From Pectinatus brassicae (lineage in GTDB: Bacteria > Bacillota > Negativicutes > Selenomonadales > Selenomonadaceae): a DNA stretch of 64,000 nt. The notes under the pieces were generated by a model. The model was not told the origin of the DNA. It did not search any database and saw only the letters and a program-made list of their open reading frames with translations. Every line of letters starts with the position of its first letter. Position 1 is the stretch's first letter. Positions 27,489-37,583 of the stretch are shown here, one piece after another. The stretch lies in NCBI RefSeq assembly GCF_014201835.1, contig NZ_JACHFH010000010.1, forward strand, positions 21,535-85,534. The letters are read 5' to 3'. Both the position numbers and the translations under genes were made by a program.

Positions 27489-29516
27489 TTAATTTTTATG
27501 TTGATATTTATTATTGTGTTTTCTTTTATGTTTATGATGTTTATTGGTTTTATATTCAGTAACATTACTTATTGGCAAATCAACCACTGGGTGATTTAAT
27601 TCAGCAGTTATTTGAGGAGTTTTTTTTATCCGTAAATAGACAGCACCCAGCGGCGGAATACTTAATGAAATTGATTGCGGTTGATTATTCCAAGGATGGG
27701 CAGTGCTTTCAATGAGCGTATTATTTATTACATTGGATCCGCCAAATTCGGCAGCATCGCTATTGAAAATTTCCTGATATGTGCCAGCGATTGGAATGCC
27801 AATACGATAGCTATGGTGAACTTCTGGCGTGAAATTGCAAATAACAATAATACAATCATCAGTATTTTTGGCTTTGCGCATAAAGGAAATTACACTATTG
27901 TCAGAATCATTACAATTAAGCCAGGCAAAACCATGCCAGTCAAAATCAATTTCCCATAAAGCTGGCGAATCTAAATATAACTTATTAAGACATTGGGAGT
28001 AATTGCTCATTTTAGTATGCATAGGATAATTTTTTACTAAATGCCAATCAAGACTGTCATCGTAATTCCATTCAATAAATTGCCCAAATTCACTGCCCAT
28101 GAATAAAATTTTTTTGCCGGGATGACTCATCCAATAGGCAAAAAACAAGCGCAAGCCAGCAAATTTTTGCCAATAATCTCCTGGCATTTTTTCAATAAGT
28201 GAGCATTTACCATGGACTACTTCATCATGGGATAAGGGCAGAACAAAATTTTCTGAAAAGGCATACATTAAGGAAAAGGTTATTTTGTCATGATGCCATT
28301 TACGATGAATAGGATCCAAGCTGATATATTTTAGCATATCATTCATCCAGCCCATATTCCATTTATAATTGAAGCCTAAGCCACCCATGTAAACAGGTTT
28401 ACTAATTAATGGCCATGAAGTTGATTCTTCAGCAATCATCAGAGCTTGTGGGAAATATTTGAAAACAGCTTCATTTAATTTGTGGATAAAATCAACGGCT
28501 TCAAGATTGCCATTGCCGCCATATTTATTGGGACACCATTCGCCATCATTTCTTTGATAATCAAGATACAGCATATTAGCAACAGCATCGATTCTCAGGC
28601 CGTCAATATGAAACTCTTTAAGCCAGAATATAGCATTGGAAATTAAAAAACTATGCACTTCAGTGCGTCCATAATCGAAATTGGTAGTGCCCCATTGCTT
28701 GTTTTCACGTCGTTGTTTGTTGTCAGATTCGTATAATGTTTCTCCGTCAAATCGACGTAATCCTTGTGCATCATTGCAAAAATGACCAGGCGCCCAATCC
28801 ATTATTATGCCTATGTTATTTTGATGGGCGGTGTCGACAAGGTAACGAAAATCATCAGGTGTACCATAGCGGCTGGTTACAGCATAATAACCAGTGGCCT
28901 GATAGCCCCAGGATCCATCAAAGGGATGTTCATATAATGGCATAAATTCAATGTGGGTATAATGCATTTCTTTTACATATTTGATTAGCGTATCGGCAGC
29001 ATCACGATACGAAATATAGTTATTTTCCAGTGTTCTGCGCCATGAACCTAAATGTACTTCATATATCAGCATGGGCGAAGTATAGGAATTATGCAATTTT
29101 TTTTGTTCGAACCATTCACTGTCATGCCAGGAATAATTTGCTAAATTATAAGTACGTGAAGCAGTAGCAGGTTTTTTTTCGGAAAAAAAAGCATAAGGGT
29201 CGGCTTTATAAATAAATTCATCGCTATTTTGCGGCAAAATAGCATATTTATATAAAGCCCCTTCTTTAATATGCGGAATAAATATTTCCCATATTTCACT
29301 GTCAGCATTTTTGTGCATAGGATGACAATCAATCTGCCAATCATTAAAATCGCCAACGACACTTATTTTTCTGGCATGAGGGGCCCAAACAACAAACCGA
29401 ACACCATCAATATTATTTTCTTTGATAAAATGAGCACCAAACAGTCCATAAGAATGAAAGTTAGTACCTTGATGATATAAATAAGTATCATATGGTTTTA
29501 AACTTGATGTTATCAT
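27489..29516 (-). CDS. glgB: 1,4-alpha-glucan branching enzyme
   Basis: GlgB (GH13) cuts alpha-1,4 chains and reattaches them as alpha-1,6 branches. Domains: a short N-terminal part, CBM48 (about 25-115: GARKISVVGDFNDW preceded by VRFVVWAP), then the GH13 barrel with HEVHLGSWR-like VHLGSW, GLRIDAVANMLYLDY (nucleophile), MIAEESTSWP (acid/base) and LSHDEVVHG, and an all-beta C-terminal domain. It ends in a His/Lys-rich tail of about 15 residues. I chose the ATG at 29516 with GGAG upstream; the longer frame begins at a TTG (29585) inside glgP with no ribosome binding site. Confidence 0.95.
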   Translation of the reverse strand: MITSSLKPYDTYLYHQGTNFHSYGLFGAHFIKENNIDGVRFVVWAPHARKISVVGDFNDWQIDCHPMHKNADSEIWEIFIPHIKEGALYKYAILPQNSDEFIYKADPYAFFSEKKPATASRTYNLANYSWHDSEWFEQKKLHNSYTSPMLIYEVHLGSWRRTLENNYISYRDAADTLIKYVKEMHYTHIEFMPLYEHPFDGSWGYQATGYYAVTSRYGTPDDFRYLVDTAHQNNIGIIMDWAPGHFCNDAQGLRRFDGETLYESDNKQRRENKQWGTTNFDYGRTEVHSFLISNAIFWLKEFHIDGLRIDAVANMLYLDYQRNDGEWCPNKYGGNGNLEAVDFIHKLNEAVFKYFPQALMIAEESTSWPLISKPVYMGGLGFNYKWNMGWMNDMLKYISLDPIHRKWHHDKITFSLMYAFSENFVLPLSHDEVVHGKCSLIEKMPGDYWQKFAGLRLFFAYWMSHPGKKILFMGSEFGQFIEWNYDDSLDWHLVKNYPMHTKMSNYSQCLNKLYLDSPALWEIDFDWHGFAWLNCNDSDNSVISFMRKAKNTDDCIIVICNFTPEVHHSYRIGIPIAGTYQEIFNSDAAEFGGSNVINNTLIESTAHPWNNQPQSISLSIPPLGAVYLRIKKTPQITAELNHPVVDLPISNVTEYKTNKHHKHKRKHNNKYQHKN

Positions 29517-29557
29517 TTGGTAGGTTCTCCATTTCCTATTATAGAATTGTGCTGTAT

Positions 29558-31999
29558 TTATAATTTTATAGGATGTATATTCCAAATATTTTTCGCATAT
29601 TCTGAAATAGTGCGATCACTGGAGAATATGCCGGAATGAGCAATATTTATAAGACTTGATTTTTGCCAATTGTTTTTATCCTGATATTTTTTTTCAATTA
29701 TTTTATGGGCTTGGCAATATGCCGGGAAATCTTTGAATACAAAATATTCGTCATTGCTGCCAAATAGATAATTGTATAAATCCTGGAAGTCACCGTTTTT
29801 AGTAAATGGACCTGTTAATAATTGGTCGACGACACAGTGAATTGCTGAATTATTATTGTATTCATTCCAAGCAGAGTAATGACCATTTTGGTAATATGAT
29901 AATATTTCATTAGCATTAAGGCCGAAGATTACACAATTATCAGAACCAACAGCATCATGTATTTCGACGTTGGCACCGTCTAGTGTACCAAGCGTTATAG
30001 CTCCATTCATCATGAATTTCATATTGCTGGTGCCGGAAGCCTCTTTACCAGCAGTGGAAATTTGTTCACTGACATTAGCTGCTGGAAATAATTTTTCCGC
30101 TAGAGAAGTACCATAATTTTCCAAAAACACAATTTTCATTTTTTTATTAGCACGTTTATCATTATTGACAATAGAGGCAACAGTGTTTATCAGGCGTATG
30201 GTTTCTTTGGCGATATGATAACTGGGAGCAGCTTTGCCGCCAAAAATAAAGGTGCGCGGGGTCATTTCTAAATTAGGATTTTCACATAAAGCATTATAAA
30301 GATGCATTAGATGAAAAATATTCATTATTTGTCGCTTATAAGAGTGAATGCGTTTTATTTGTATATCAAATATGGATTCAGGGTCAATGGTGATATTATT
30401 TCTAATTTTTATAAGCTTAGACAGATTATTTTTATGCAGCTGTTTTACTTGGTATAATTTTTCAAAAACATTAGTATCATCTTTATAGTCGAGCAGTTTT
30501 ATAAGTTGACTGGGATGAGTGCGCCATTTATCAGTGATTAAATCGTCAATTACTTCTGATAGCTGCGGATTTGATACCATTAACCAACGTCGATGGGTTA
30601 TACCATTGGTTTTATTGTTGAATTTATGAGGATAGTATTCATGAAAGGCTTTCATACTGTAATCTTTCAAAATATCAGAATGGATTTTAGCAACGCCATT
30701 AACACTATGACTGCCAATAACAGCCAGTCTGGCCATATGAACGAGCCCATCCTGTAAGATGGAAAGATTATGAACTATTTCTTCGTTATCTGGATAGCGG
30801 TCGCGGACATTTATCAAGAAACGTCGATTTATTTCATCAATAATCATATAAATACGTGGCACAAGTGCTTTAAACATATCAATAGACCATGTTTCTAATG
30901 CTTCCGGCAAAATAGTGTGATTGGTATAAGCCATGGTTTTTATGGTGATATCCCAAGCTTCATCCCAGTTCATATGCTCAATGTCAACAAGGATACGCAT
31001 TAATTCAGGAATGGCCATAGCAGGATGGGTATCGTTGATATGGATGGCTATTTTGTCAGGGAGCTTTATTAAGGGTAAATTTAATTTTTTATAGTGGCGA
31101 ACAATACTTTGAATACCAGCTGATACAAAGAAATATTCCTGAGTAAGGCGCAAAATTTTGCCTTTTTTTGAACTATCATCCGGATATAAGCAATTGGTAA
31201 TAGCTTTTAGGCGATATTGAAAATTTAATTTTTCCTGCAGCTGCTCATGGCTTAAATTGCCGCTTTCAGCAAAGTTTTCACTGACCTCAGCATTCCATAA
31301 ACGCAGGGTATTTACAATGCCGTTATGATAGCCAACTATTGGCACATCATAAGGAACGGCAGATACGGTGGTATAATTTTCATGAACAGGCAATAATGAA
31401 CCATCAGGTAGTTTTTTCATATAGGCATTACCGGCAAATTTTACACTTATTTCTTTTTCGGCTTTGCGGTATTCCCAGGAAAAACCATTTTTAAGCCAAT
31501 TATCAGGAATTTCAACTTGATTGTTATCAATGATTTTTTGTTCGAATAGACCATATTGATAACGAATACTGCAGCCATGTCCAGCAATTCCCAATGATGC
31601 CATGGAATCAATAAAACAGGCAGCAAGTCTGCCAAGCCCGCCGTTGCCTAAACCAGCATCGGGTTCCTGCTCAAATAATTCATCTAAATCAATACCTAAA
31701 TGCTGCATTGCCAAGTTGCAAACTTCACCAATATCAAGATTCATTATATTGCAATTGAGCAAGCGCCCTAATAGGAATTCAATAGAAAAGTAATATATTT
31801 GCTTTTCTTCATGGTCACTATAATATTTATTGGTTTGTATCCAATTATTGCTTATATATTGCCGCAATGTGTGAACTAGTGCCTGATAAAGATTTTCTTT
31901 GCTAAGTTCTTCCATGTCTTGTCCAAACATAACACTGGCAGTTTCCAAAAATAGTCGTTCAAACTGATTTTTTTCCTCCAATGCTTTATATGTCAGCAT
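29558..31999 (-). CDS. glgP: Glycogen/starch/alpha-glucan phosphorylase
   Basis: GlgP (GT35) releases glucose-1-phosphate from glycogen ends with pyridoxal phosphate as cofactor. About 813 residues, full length. Visible hallmarks: IYYFSIEFLLGRLL, EPDAGLGNGGLGRLAACF, NDTHPAMAIPELMRIL, and the PLP-lysine region EASGTSNMKFMMNGAITLGTLDGANVEI (shown by SNMKF). The ATG at 31999 has AGGGG upstream; an ATG 18 bases earlier lacks a ribosome binding site. It lies between glgD and glgB, so synthesis and breakdown genes share one transcript. Confidence 0.96.
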   Translation of the reverse strand: MLTYKALEEKNQFERLFLETASVMFGQDMEELSKENLYQALVHTLRQYISNNWIQTNKYYSDHEEKQIYYFSIEFLLGRLLNCNIMNLDIGEVCNLAMQHLGIDLDELFEQEPDAGLGNGGLGRLAACFIDSMASLGIAGHGCSIRYQYGLFEQKIIDNNQVEIPDNWLKNGFSWEYRKAEKEISVKFAGNAYMKKLPDGSLLPVHENYTTVSAVPYDVPIVGYHNGIVNTLRLWNAEVSENFAESGNLSHEQLQEKLNFQYRLKAITNCLYPDDSSKKGKILRLTQEYFFVSAGIQSIVRHYKKLNLPLIKLPDKIAIHINDTHPAMAIPELMRILVDIEHMNWDEAWDITIKTMAYTNHTILPEALETWSIDMFKALVPRIYMIIDEINRRFLINVRDRYPDNEEIVHNLSILQDGLVHMARLAVIGSHSVNGVAKIHSDILKDYSMKAFHEYYPHKFNNKTNGITHRRWLMVSNPQLSEVIDDLITDKWRTHPSQLIKLLDYKDDTNVFEKLYQVKQLHKNNLSKLIKIRNNITIDPESIFDIQIKRIHSYKRQIMNIFHLMHLYNALCENPNLEMTPRTFIFGGKAAPSYHIAKETIRLINTVASIVNNDKRANKKMKIVFLENYGTSLAEKLFPAANVSEQISTAGKEASGTSNMKFMMNGAITLGTLDGANVEIHDAVGSDNCVIFGLNANEILSYYQNGHYSAWNEYNNNSAIHCVVDQLLTGPFTKNGDFQDLYNYLFGSNDEYFVFKDFPAYCQAHKIIEKKYQDKNNWQKSSLINIAHSGIFSSDRTISEYAKNIWNIHPIKL

Positions 32000-32054
32000 A
32001 TTGATAACACCCCTCATTGTTTTATAATGAATTTTATTAAAGGCTATAGTCTTA

Positions 32055-32071
32055 TATAGAAGTATTCTATA
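32055..32071 (-). repeat. Small inverted repeat between glgD and glgP
   Basis: TATAGAA and TTCTATA (7 bp each) are separated by GTA in the 91-base gap between glgP and glgD. On the minus-strand RNA this is a short hairpin without a T-run. It may be nothing more than an RNA stability element. Confidence 0.35.
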
Positions 32072-32090
32072 AAAACATAACCTTGCTAAT

Positions 32091-33197
32091 TTAAATTACG
32101 GTATTTTTTTCCACAATAAATGGATAATTTATGGCACCTTTTAACCATTTTTGTGGTGAAATAGTAACACTTTTATCACAGATCACATTTTCAACAAGGG
32201 CATCTTCATTGATCGTGCATCCTTGCATAATTATGCTGTTTTTTATTTCAGCACCTTTAGCTATTTTTACATCGCGGAATAAAATACTATTGCTGACGGT
32301 GCCTTCAATGATACAGCCGTTAGCGATAAGTGAATTTTGTACCTTAGCTTTTGATTTGTATTGGGCAGGAATATCATTTTTTGTTCTTGTATATATTAAG
32401 GAATTATCCATAAATAATTCCTGCCAAATTTGGGGATTGAGCAGATCCATATTGGTTTTATAATAGTCGTGTATAGAGTTTATTGTCGATACATAGCCAG
32501 AATAATTATAGCCATAGACATTATATTTATTATGAAGGCGCATAATGCCATCAAGCAGAAAATCACAACCGCCGCGTTCATAAGCATATTCGACAATATC
32601 GATAAAAGTTTTGCGGGACATCAAATATATACCCATAGAGATGTTAGCATCATTATAACTGGCAGAATGATTGGCAATATCGGTAATTAAGCCATTTTCT
32701 TTACACTGCAGTACAGTACAAGGTGCAGAACTCTCATGTGTGGCTTTATGATAAATTATAGTTATATCAGAATTGGTGTTTTGATGAAAACGCAAGGCAT
32801 TGTTAAAATTCATGTTAAATACAGTATGTCCGCCAGATAATAAGACGTAATCCTGAGTACTTTTTTTCATGAAGTCAATATTTTTATAAAATGTTGATAA
32901 TTCACAGGAGGCAGAATCATTTTTAGCGCAAACAGGCGGCAGATAAAACAAGCCTTCATGGCGCCTGGCTAAATCCCAGTCTTTACCGGAGCGGATATGG
33001 TCAAGCACTGAGCCGAATTTTTGCGGCAGTAAAATGCCTACATTTATAATGCCAGAGTTAACCATGTTGGATAAAATAAAATCGATTAAACGATAGCGCC
33101 CTGCAAATGGAACAGTTGCAATAGGGCGATCTGTGGTAATTTCTTTTATTAATTGGCGATCTTCTTCTAAATTTATTAAGCCTATAACCCGGTTCAT
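32091..33197 (-). CDS. glgD: Glucose-1-phosphate adenylyltransferase, GlgD subunit
   Basis: GlgD is the GlgC paralogue found in Firmicutes and forms a heteromer with GlgC. The 368-residue protein has RPIATVPFAGRYRLIDFILSNMVNSGI and a C-terminal left-handed beta-helix with hexapeptide-like repeats (SLIANGCIIEGTVSNSILF, IKNSIIMQGCTI). The N-terminal pyrophosphorylase motif GGxGxRL of GlgC is replaced by NLEEDRQLI, so by itself it is probably catalytically poor and regulatory. It starts 18 bases after glgC. Confidence 0.94.
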   Translation of the reverse strand: MNRVIGLINLEEDRQLIKEITTDRPIATVPFAGRYRLIDFILSNMVNSGIINVGILLPQKFGSVLDHIRSGKDWDLARRHEGLFYLPPVCAKNDSASCELSTFYKNIDFMKKSTQDYVLLSGGHTVFNMNFNNALRFHQNTNSDITIIYHKATHESSAPCTVLQCKENGLITDIANHSASYNDANISMGIYLMSRKTFIDIVEYAYERGGCDFLLDGIMRLHNKYNVYGYNYSGYVSTINSIHDYYKTNMDLLNPQIWQELFMDNSLIYTRTKNDIPAQYKSKAKVQNSLIANGCIIEGTVSNSILFRDVKIAKGAEIKNSIIMQGCTINEDALVENVICDKSVTISPQKWLKGAINYPFIVEKNTVI

Positions 33198-33215
33198 CTA
33201 TTTACCTCCTATGAT

Positions 33216-34373
33216 TTATCCTACTTGTTTTTTACCATTATTGATTGGTGTAATAATTTCGTTTTCAGCAATTACGATAACAGAACCGTCGTTAGACATT
33301 ATTTTAGAGTTAGTCATTATTTCACAATTTTGCGCGATAATAGCTTTATCAATCAGTACATTTTCAGCAATACGGCTAAAGGGCATTATGACGGAATTTA
33401 TTATTTTACTGTTGGCACCAACTTTAACACCGGAAAATATGACAGAATTTTCCACAGTTCCCTCGATAACTGCACCGGAGCTTATTAGAGAGTTTTTTAT
33501 TTTAGCATGGGGTCCAATAAAATGCGGCGGTAGTGAAGGTGTGGCTGAATATACGCGCCAAGCACTTCCTAGGTCAAATGACGGAGTATCTTTTAACAAA
33601 TCCATATTAGCCTCCCAGAGACTTTCAATGGTGCCAACATCCTTCCAGTATCCATCAAATGAATAAGAATATAGACGAACCTTATTATCAAGCATTTTGG
33701 GAATAATATTTTTGCCGAAATCGTGACTAGAACTACTATCGATAGAATCCTCTTCTAAATAATGTTTTAAAAGCTTCCAATTAAAAATATAAATACCCAT
33801 TGAAGCTAAATCGCTTTTGGGCTGCTTAGGTTTTTCATCAAAGGCAAGAATTTTTCCCCGCTCATCAGTTGTCATAATGCCAAAGCGTGAGGCCTCTTTT
33901 TGGGGAACACGAATAACACCGATGGTTGCATCGGCTTTGTTCATTTTATGCTCTTCAAGCATCCAGGAGTAGTCCATGGTATAAATATGATCCCCGGATA
34001 AAATAAGAACATATTCAGGATCGTAGTTTTCAACAAAATTGATATTTTGATAAATGGCATCAGCGGTTCCTTTATACCAATCTGCGCCTTTTTCACGGGC
34101 ATATGGCGGTAATATAAACATGCCCCCGTTTTTTCTGTCCAAATTCCAAGTTTCACCAGTGCCGAGATATGTATGCAATTCTAAAGGTCGATATTGAGTT
34201 AAAACGCCTACTGTTTCAATTCCGGAATTGGCACAATTACTTAAGGGGAAATCGATTATACGATATTTACCACCGAATGGTACAGCTGGTTTGGCTATTT
34301 TTTTCGTTAGACAACCCAAGCGGCTTCCTTGTCCTCCAGCTAAGATCATTGCTAAACATTCTATTTTTTTCAC
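33216..34373 (-). CDS. glgC: Glucose-1-phosphate adenylyltransferase, catalytic GlgC subunit
   Basis: GlgC makes ADP-glucose from ATP and glucose-1-phosphate, the committed step of glycogen synthesis. It has [18 protein letters not shown] (nucleotide-binding signature), [38 protein letters not shown] and a C-terminal beta-helix ([21 protein letters not shown]). The start is GTG at 34373, preceded by GAGGAGGGA; the frame is open 39 bases further upstream but without a better site. It is the first gene of the operon. Confidence 0.96.
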   Translation of the reverse strand: MKKIECLAMILAGGQGSRLGCLTKKIAKPAVPFGGKYRIIDFPLSNCANSGIETVGVLTQYRPLELHTYLGTGETWNLDRKNGGMFILPPYAREKGADWYKGTADAIYQNINFVENYDPEYVLILSGDHIYTMDYSWMLEEHKMNKADATIGVIRVPQKEASRFGIMTTDERGKILAFDEKPKQPKSDLASMGIYIFNWKLLKHYLEEDSIDSSSSHDFGKNIIPKMLDNKVRLYSYSFDGYWKDVGTIESLWEANMDLLKDTPSFDLGSAWRVYSATPSLPPHFIGPHAKIKNSLISSGAVIEGTVENSVIFSGVKVGANSKIINSVIMPFSRIAENVLIDKAIIAQNCEIMTNSKIMSNDGSVIVIAENEIITPINNGKKQVG

Positions 34374-34687
34374 AAAAAATCCCTCCTCAACACAAGTAAA
34401 AGAAAAATTCAAAAAATATATTCTCTAATAAAAATTAATTAATATCGATATATTTAAAATATTAATCATATCAAGATTATTGATTTTTAAATACATTAAA
34501 GTATGAATGGAGATAACCGTTCATAAAAGAGGAAATCTCTAATCATACTATATAGAGAATATTGCAAAAATATAAATTCAACGAATAAGAAGTATGGGAT
34601 ATACTCAATTATATTAATTGTAATTACACTTTTTCACTATATATCAGTTCTGTGTGGAGGATTACAAATCCTGCTTATAAATAAGGA
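34374..34687. promoter_or_regulatory. Upstream region of the glycogen operon
   Basis: This 314-base AT-rich gap holds no gene. For glgC the best minus-strand promoter I can see is TTGATA (34474-34469) with TATATC (34452-34447), 16 bases apart; it is weak. Upstream of it lies an imperfect inverted repeat, ATGAATGG-6-CCGTTCAT (34503-34524), a possible operator. A small 6-bp hairpin (34658-34672) just after the CYTH gene may help end that transcript, though no clear T-run follows. Confidence 0.35.
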
Positions 34688-35308
34688 TTATTTTAAATAA
34701 TTTATTAAATTTAAACCACGGGAAAATTTACTGGACAGGGATGGCTTTAGAGAAAATTTTTTTTGCAAAGTAGTGGCTAGCAGCAATAGATCATCGGCCT
34801 GACCAGTTTTTAATTCTAATTCCAGTTCACATATAGGTGCTTTATAAATACCAGCATAAATAAAACCAGTGTCAATTACAAGCTCTATTTTAGAGTTATT
34901 AATAAATAATACATACTGTTGTCGTTTAAAATTATTAGTTACAAGCGGCGTAAGAGTATTATCCTTTACAATATCAGCTAAGGCGGGAATTAGCTCAATA
35001 TCAGAAAATACATTAATATCTGCTTTGATGGAATTTACCGGACGGTTTATTTCCAGACGATTTGTTATGAAATTAATAGTTTGCGGCTTACCTTTTATGG
35101 TAGCAATATAGCGGCTGTTTTCTTTGCGTACACGATAGGTGAGCATATTGTGGGATAATGAATGATCTGCCGTGTCATAATAATAAGCTGTCATATGAAT
35201 GATCTGTTTGTTATTGAGCAAGTATAAAGATTTTATAAAATTTTTTATAGGGGCAATGTCTCCAGGCAGGAGCATCATTTTTATTTCTAATTCGCGGTTT
35301 TTAATCAT
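34688..35308 (-). CDS. CYTH domain-containing protein
   Basis: CYTH proteins are triphosphate tunnel enzymes; most bacterial ones hydrolyse inorganic triphosphate, a few are class IV adenylate cyclases. The protein has the signature E-x-E-x-K at residues 6-10 (ELEIK), then YYYDTADHSL, YRVRKEN, ATIKGK, and the acidic/basic strands IELVIDTGFI and ICELELELK. These supply the tunnel charges. I chose the ATG at 35308, where the CYTH signature begins; the frame is open 102 bases further but crosses a terminator hairpin. Substrate is not predictable. It has no obvious partner gene. Confidence 0.83.
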   Translation of the reverse strand: MIKNRELEIKMMLLPGDIAPIKNFIKSLYLLNNKQIIHMTAYYYDTADHSLSHNMLTYRVRKENSRYIATIKGKPQTINFITNRLEINRPVNSIKADINVFSDIELIPALADIVKDNTLTPLVTNNFKRQQYVLFINNSKIELVIDTGFIYAGIYKAPICELELELKTGQADDLLLLATTLQKKFSLKPSLSSKFSRGLNLINYLK

Positions 35309-35337
35309 ATAAAATACCAACTTTCTGTTTAAAATAT

Positions 35338-35372
35338 AAATGAATGCAGCATATAATACACTGCATTCATTT
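35338..35372 (-). terminator. Terminator after the ABC exporter pair
   Basis: AAATGAATGCAG pairs perfectly with CTGCATTCATTT around an 11-base loop. On the minus strand the stem is followed by TTTATATTTT. It ends the 37443-35382 transcript before the CYTH gene, which would then need read-through or its own start site in the 30 bases between. Confidence 0.75.
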
Positions 35373-35381
35373 CGAATGAAA

Positions 35382-35711
35382 TTAAAGAAGTAATAGTATA
35401 AGAGAACCAATAAATAACGTGATACTGAAAGAGGTCAATAAAGAACGAAGACTTTTTTGATGAAGAGAACTTATTTTGTCGGCAAAATTTCGCAGCATCC
35501 ATAAAAAAAATGACAGACTGAATAAAAATGCGGGAACATCACTAGTGAAAATGCTGTATATAAGGATCAAGAAAGCTATAAATAAAGCTGTTGTTTGTCC
35601 TTTGCTCAGCTTTTTCCTTTGGGGGACAGCCGGCGTATGTTTTTTTGCACATTCATTATATGATTTTTCAGCTTCGTCAAAATCTTTTTGGGAAAAATTT
35701 TTATAAATCAT
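35382..35711 (-). CDS. Small membrane protein of unknown function
   Basis: I do not recognise this 109-residue protein. Residues 1-38 are charged and soluble, with a KKLSKGQ basic stretch just before the membrane. Two or three hydrophobic segments follow (about 40-55, 58-72 and 92-109), ending at the C-terminus with ILLLL. It has a GAGGA ribosome binding site and starts 10 bases after the ABC transporter gene, so it is probably co-expressed with it and may assist it. Confidence 0.75.
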   Translation of the reverse strand: MIYKNFSQKDFDEAEKSYNECAKKHTPAVPQRKKLSKGQTTALFIAFLILIYSIFTSDVPAFLFSLSFFLWMLRNFADKISSLHQKSLRSLLTSFSITLFIGSLILLLL

Positions 35712-35721
35712 AATATATTCC

Positions 35722-37443
35722 TCACTGTATGGACTGAATCATCGATAAATTATATTTGTCTGATCCGTATAAAGTTAATTTATATTTATGATGCTTAAGC
35801 AAAGTGGAACGATGTCCTACACTTATAATTGTAATCTCAGGCAGCTCACTTTTCAACATTGTATATATATATTCTTCTGTAGGTTCATCAAGGGCAGAGG
35901 TAGATTCATCTAAAAATAACCATTGTGGTGCGTTAAGCAATATGCGGGCAAATGCCAATCGCTGCTGTTCACCTAATGAGAGAATCTGACTCCAGTCTTT
36001 GATGGTTTCTAGCTGATTAATAAATTTATCTAATTTGCAAAGATATAAAACTTTTTCCAGTGCAGCATCATTGTCCTGTATGTCGTGCTGTGGATAATAG
36101 AGGGCATTGCGCAGGCTGCCCAGAGGAAGATAAGGTTTTTGTGGCAAAAACATTATGGAGTCAGGGGCAATGCTGATCGTACCTTGGGAAAAAGGCCAGA
36201 TTTGGGCTAAAGTCCGCAATAAGGTGCTTTTGCCACAGCCGGAAGCACCAGTGATAATTAAGTCATCATGGGCGGCTAAGTGCAGATTTAAATTGTTTAT
36301 AATATTTTTACCATTGGGGAGGTCGATTGATAAATTTTTTAATATTAAGTTGTCAGCAGGCTTAATTTGAAGCAGTGACTCAATAGCAGAGACGTTATTG
36401 ATATGAGTGTTAAAGGTGTCAAGACGCTGGATAACAGACAGCCATTCAGCGATGTTAGTATATGAATCAACAAGATAAGAGAGCGCATCCTGTACGCGGC
36501 CAAATACGGTTGAAATTTGAATAAACCAGCCAATTGGCAGGGTTTCACCAAAATAGCGTGGTGCAGCTATAAGCAATGGTAAAATTACCGCAATTTGCGA
36601 ATAACTTACAGTCATACCAGTAAGAATTTTTTGCCTGTTCATTATGCTCCTAAAATTGGTGATGATGTTGAAAAAACGGTTTTTAAAGCTGAGGTTCTCT
36701 GAGGCTTCACCATGATAAAAGGCGATACACTCACTGTTTTCCCGTAAACGCATTAAAGAGAAACGAAAATCAGCTTCATATTTTTGCTGATTGAAGTTTA
36801 AATTTATCAATTGATGACCAACTTTGTGCGTAATAAATGTACCGAAAAACGAATAAATTAATGTTATCCATACCATAAATCCAGGGATTACTAGATGATG
36901 AGTACCGACTGAGAATGAAAAACTGCCGGACAATTGCCATAATAAGGCAATAAAAGCAATTAGGATAACAATCTGTTTGAATAAGCCAATGCCCAAATTT
37001 AATGTAAGCTTAACAAATAAATCAATGTCTTCCTGGATACGCTGATCGGGATTATCAGTGATGTAATTACTGTTTTGCAGCTGATAATATACTTTATTAT
37101 GCAGCCATTTGTTAAGAATATTATTGGTCATCCAGGTACGCCAGCGTATCTGCAGCATTTGCTGCAGATATAACGCATATACTGCCAGCAATATTAATAA
37201 AAAAGCAATAACTGTAAATTTACCAGCGGAATACCAAAAATCCTTATAGGAATAATTTTGTAAAATAGTATAAAACTCATTATACCAATCGGTTAATTTT
37301 AACATCAGATATACTGATATCAGGTTTAAAATAATGACAATGGCAAGAAGCCCACAAGCGGGCCATTTTTCGTCGGATATCCAATACTGCTTGAATAAAA
37401 GCCAAAATGGTGAAATATTTTTTTTGAAATTTTTTATCGACAT
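35722..37443 (-). CDS. ABC transporter, fused membrane and ATPase domains (YddA/SbmA-type)
   Basis: The 573-residue protein combines a six-helix SbmA/BacA-like membrane domain (about 20-330) with an ATPase domain. The membrane part has LTDWYNEFYTILQNYSYKDFW and NPDQRIQEDIDLFV, hallmarks of the ABC_membrane_2 (ABCD/YddA) group. The ATPase has Walker A GASGCGKST near 397-405, the signature LSLGEQQRLAFAR, and Walker B WLFLDESTSALDE. One gene would form a homodimer. The substrate is unknown; relatives handle peptides, cobalamin or fatty acyl compounds. GAGGA precedes the ATG. The next gene codes for a small membrane protein. Confidence 0.88.
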   Translation of the reverse strand: MSIKNFKKNISPFWLLFKQYWISDEKWPACGLLAIVIILNLISVYLMLKLTDWYNEFYTILQNYSYKDFWYSAGKFTVIAFLLILLAVYALYLQQMLQIRWRTWMTNNILNKWLHNKVYYQLQNSNYITDNPDQRIQEDIDLFVKLTLNLGIGLFKQIVILIAFIALLWQLSGSFSFSVGTHHLVIPGFMVWITLIYSFFGTFITHKVGHQLINLNFNQQKYEADFRFSLMRLRENSECIAFYHGEASENLSFKNRFFNIITNFRSIMNRQKILTGMTVSYSQIAVILPLLIAAPRYFGETLPIGWFIQISTVFGRVQDALSYLVDSYTNIAEWLSVIQRLDTFNTHINNVSAIESLLQIKPADNLILKNLSIDLPNGKNIINNLNLHLAAHDDLIITGASGCGKSTLLRTLAQIWPFSQGTISIAPDSIMFLPQKPYLPLGSLRNALYYPQHDIQDNDAALEKVLYLCKLDKFINQLETIKDWSQILSLGEQQRLAFARILLNAPQWLFLDESTSALDEPTEEYIYTMLKSELPEITIISVGHRSTLLKHHKYKLTLYGSDKYNLSMIQSIQ

Positions 37444-37583
37444 ATATATTCCTCACAAAATCTTGAATTTAAAGATGGTTAAAAGTATAATAAAAAAACA
37501 GGTTTATTGCAATAAATATCAGTAATTATACAGATGCTTGGGATAAAATAAAAATGTTTAGTGAATAATATTGGAGAGAGAAA

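Noticed and set aside
35309..35410. Upstream extension of the CYTH gene to 35410
   Set aside because: It would run through the terminator hairpin at 35338-35372 and adds a hydrophobic stretch unlike the family.
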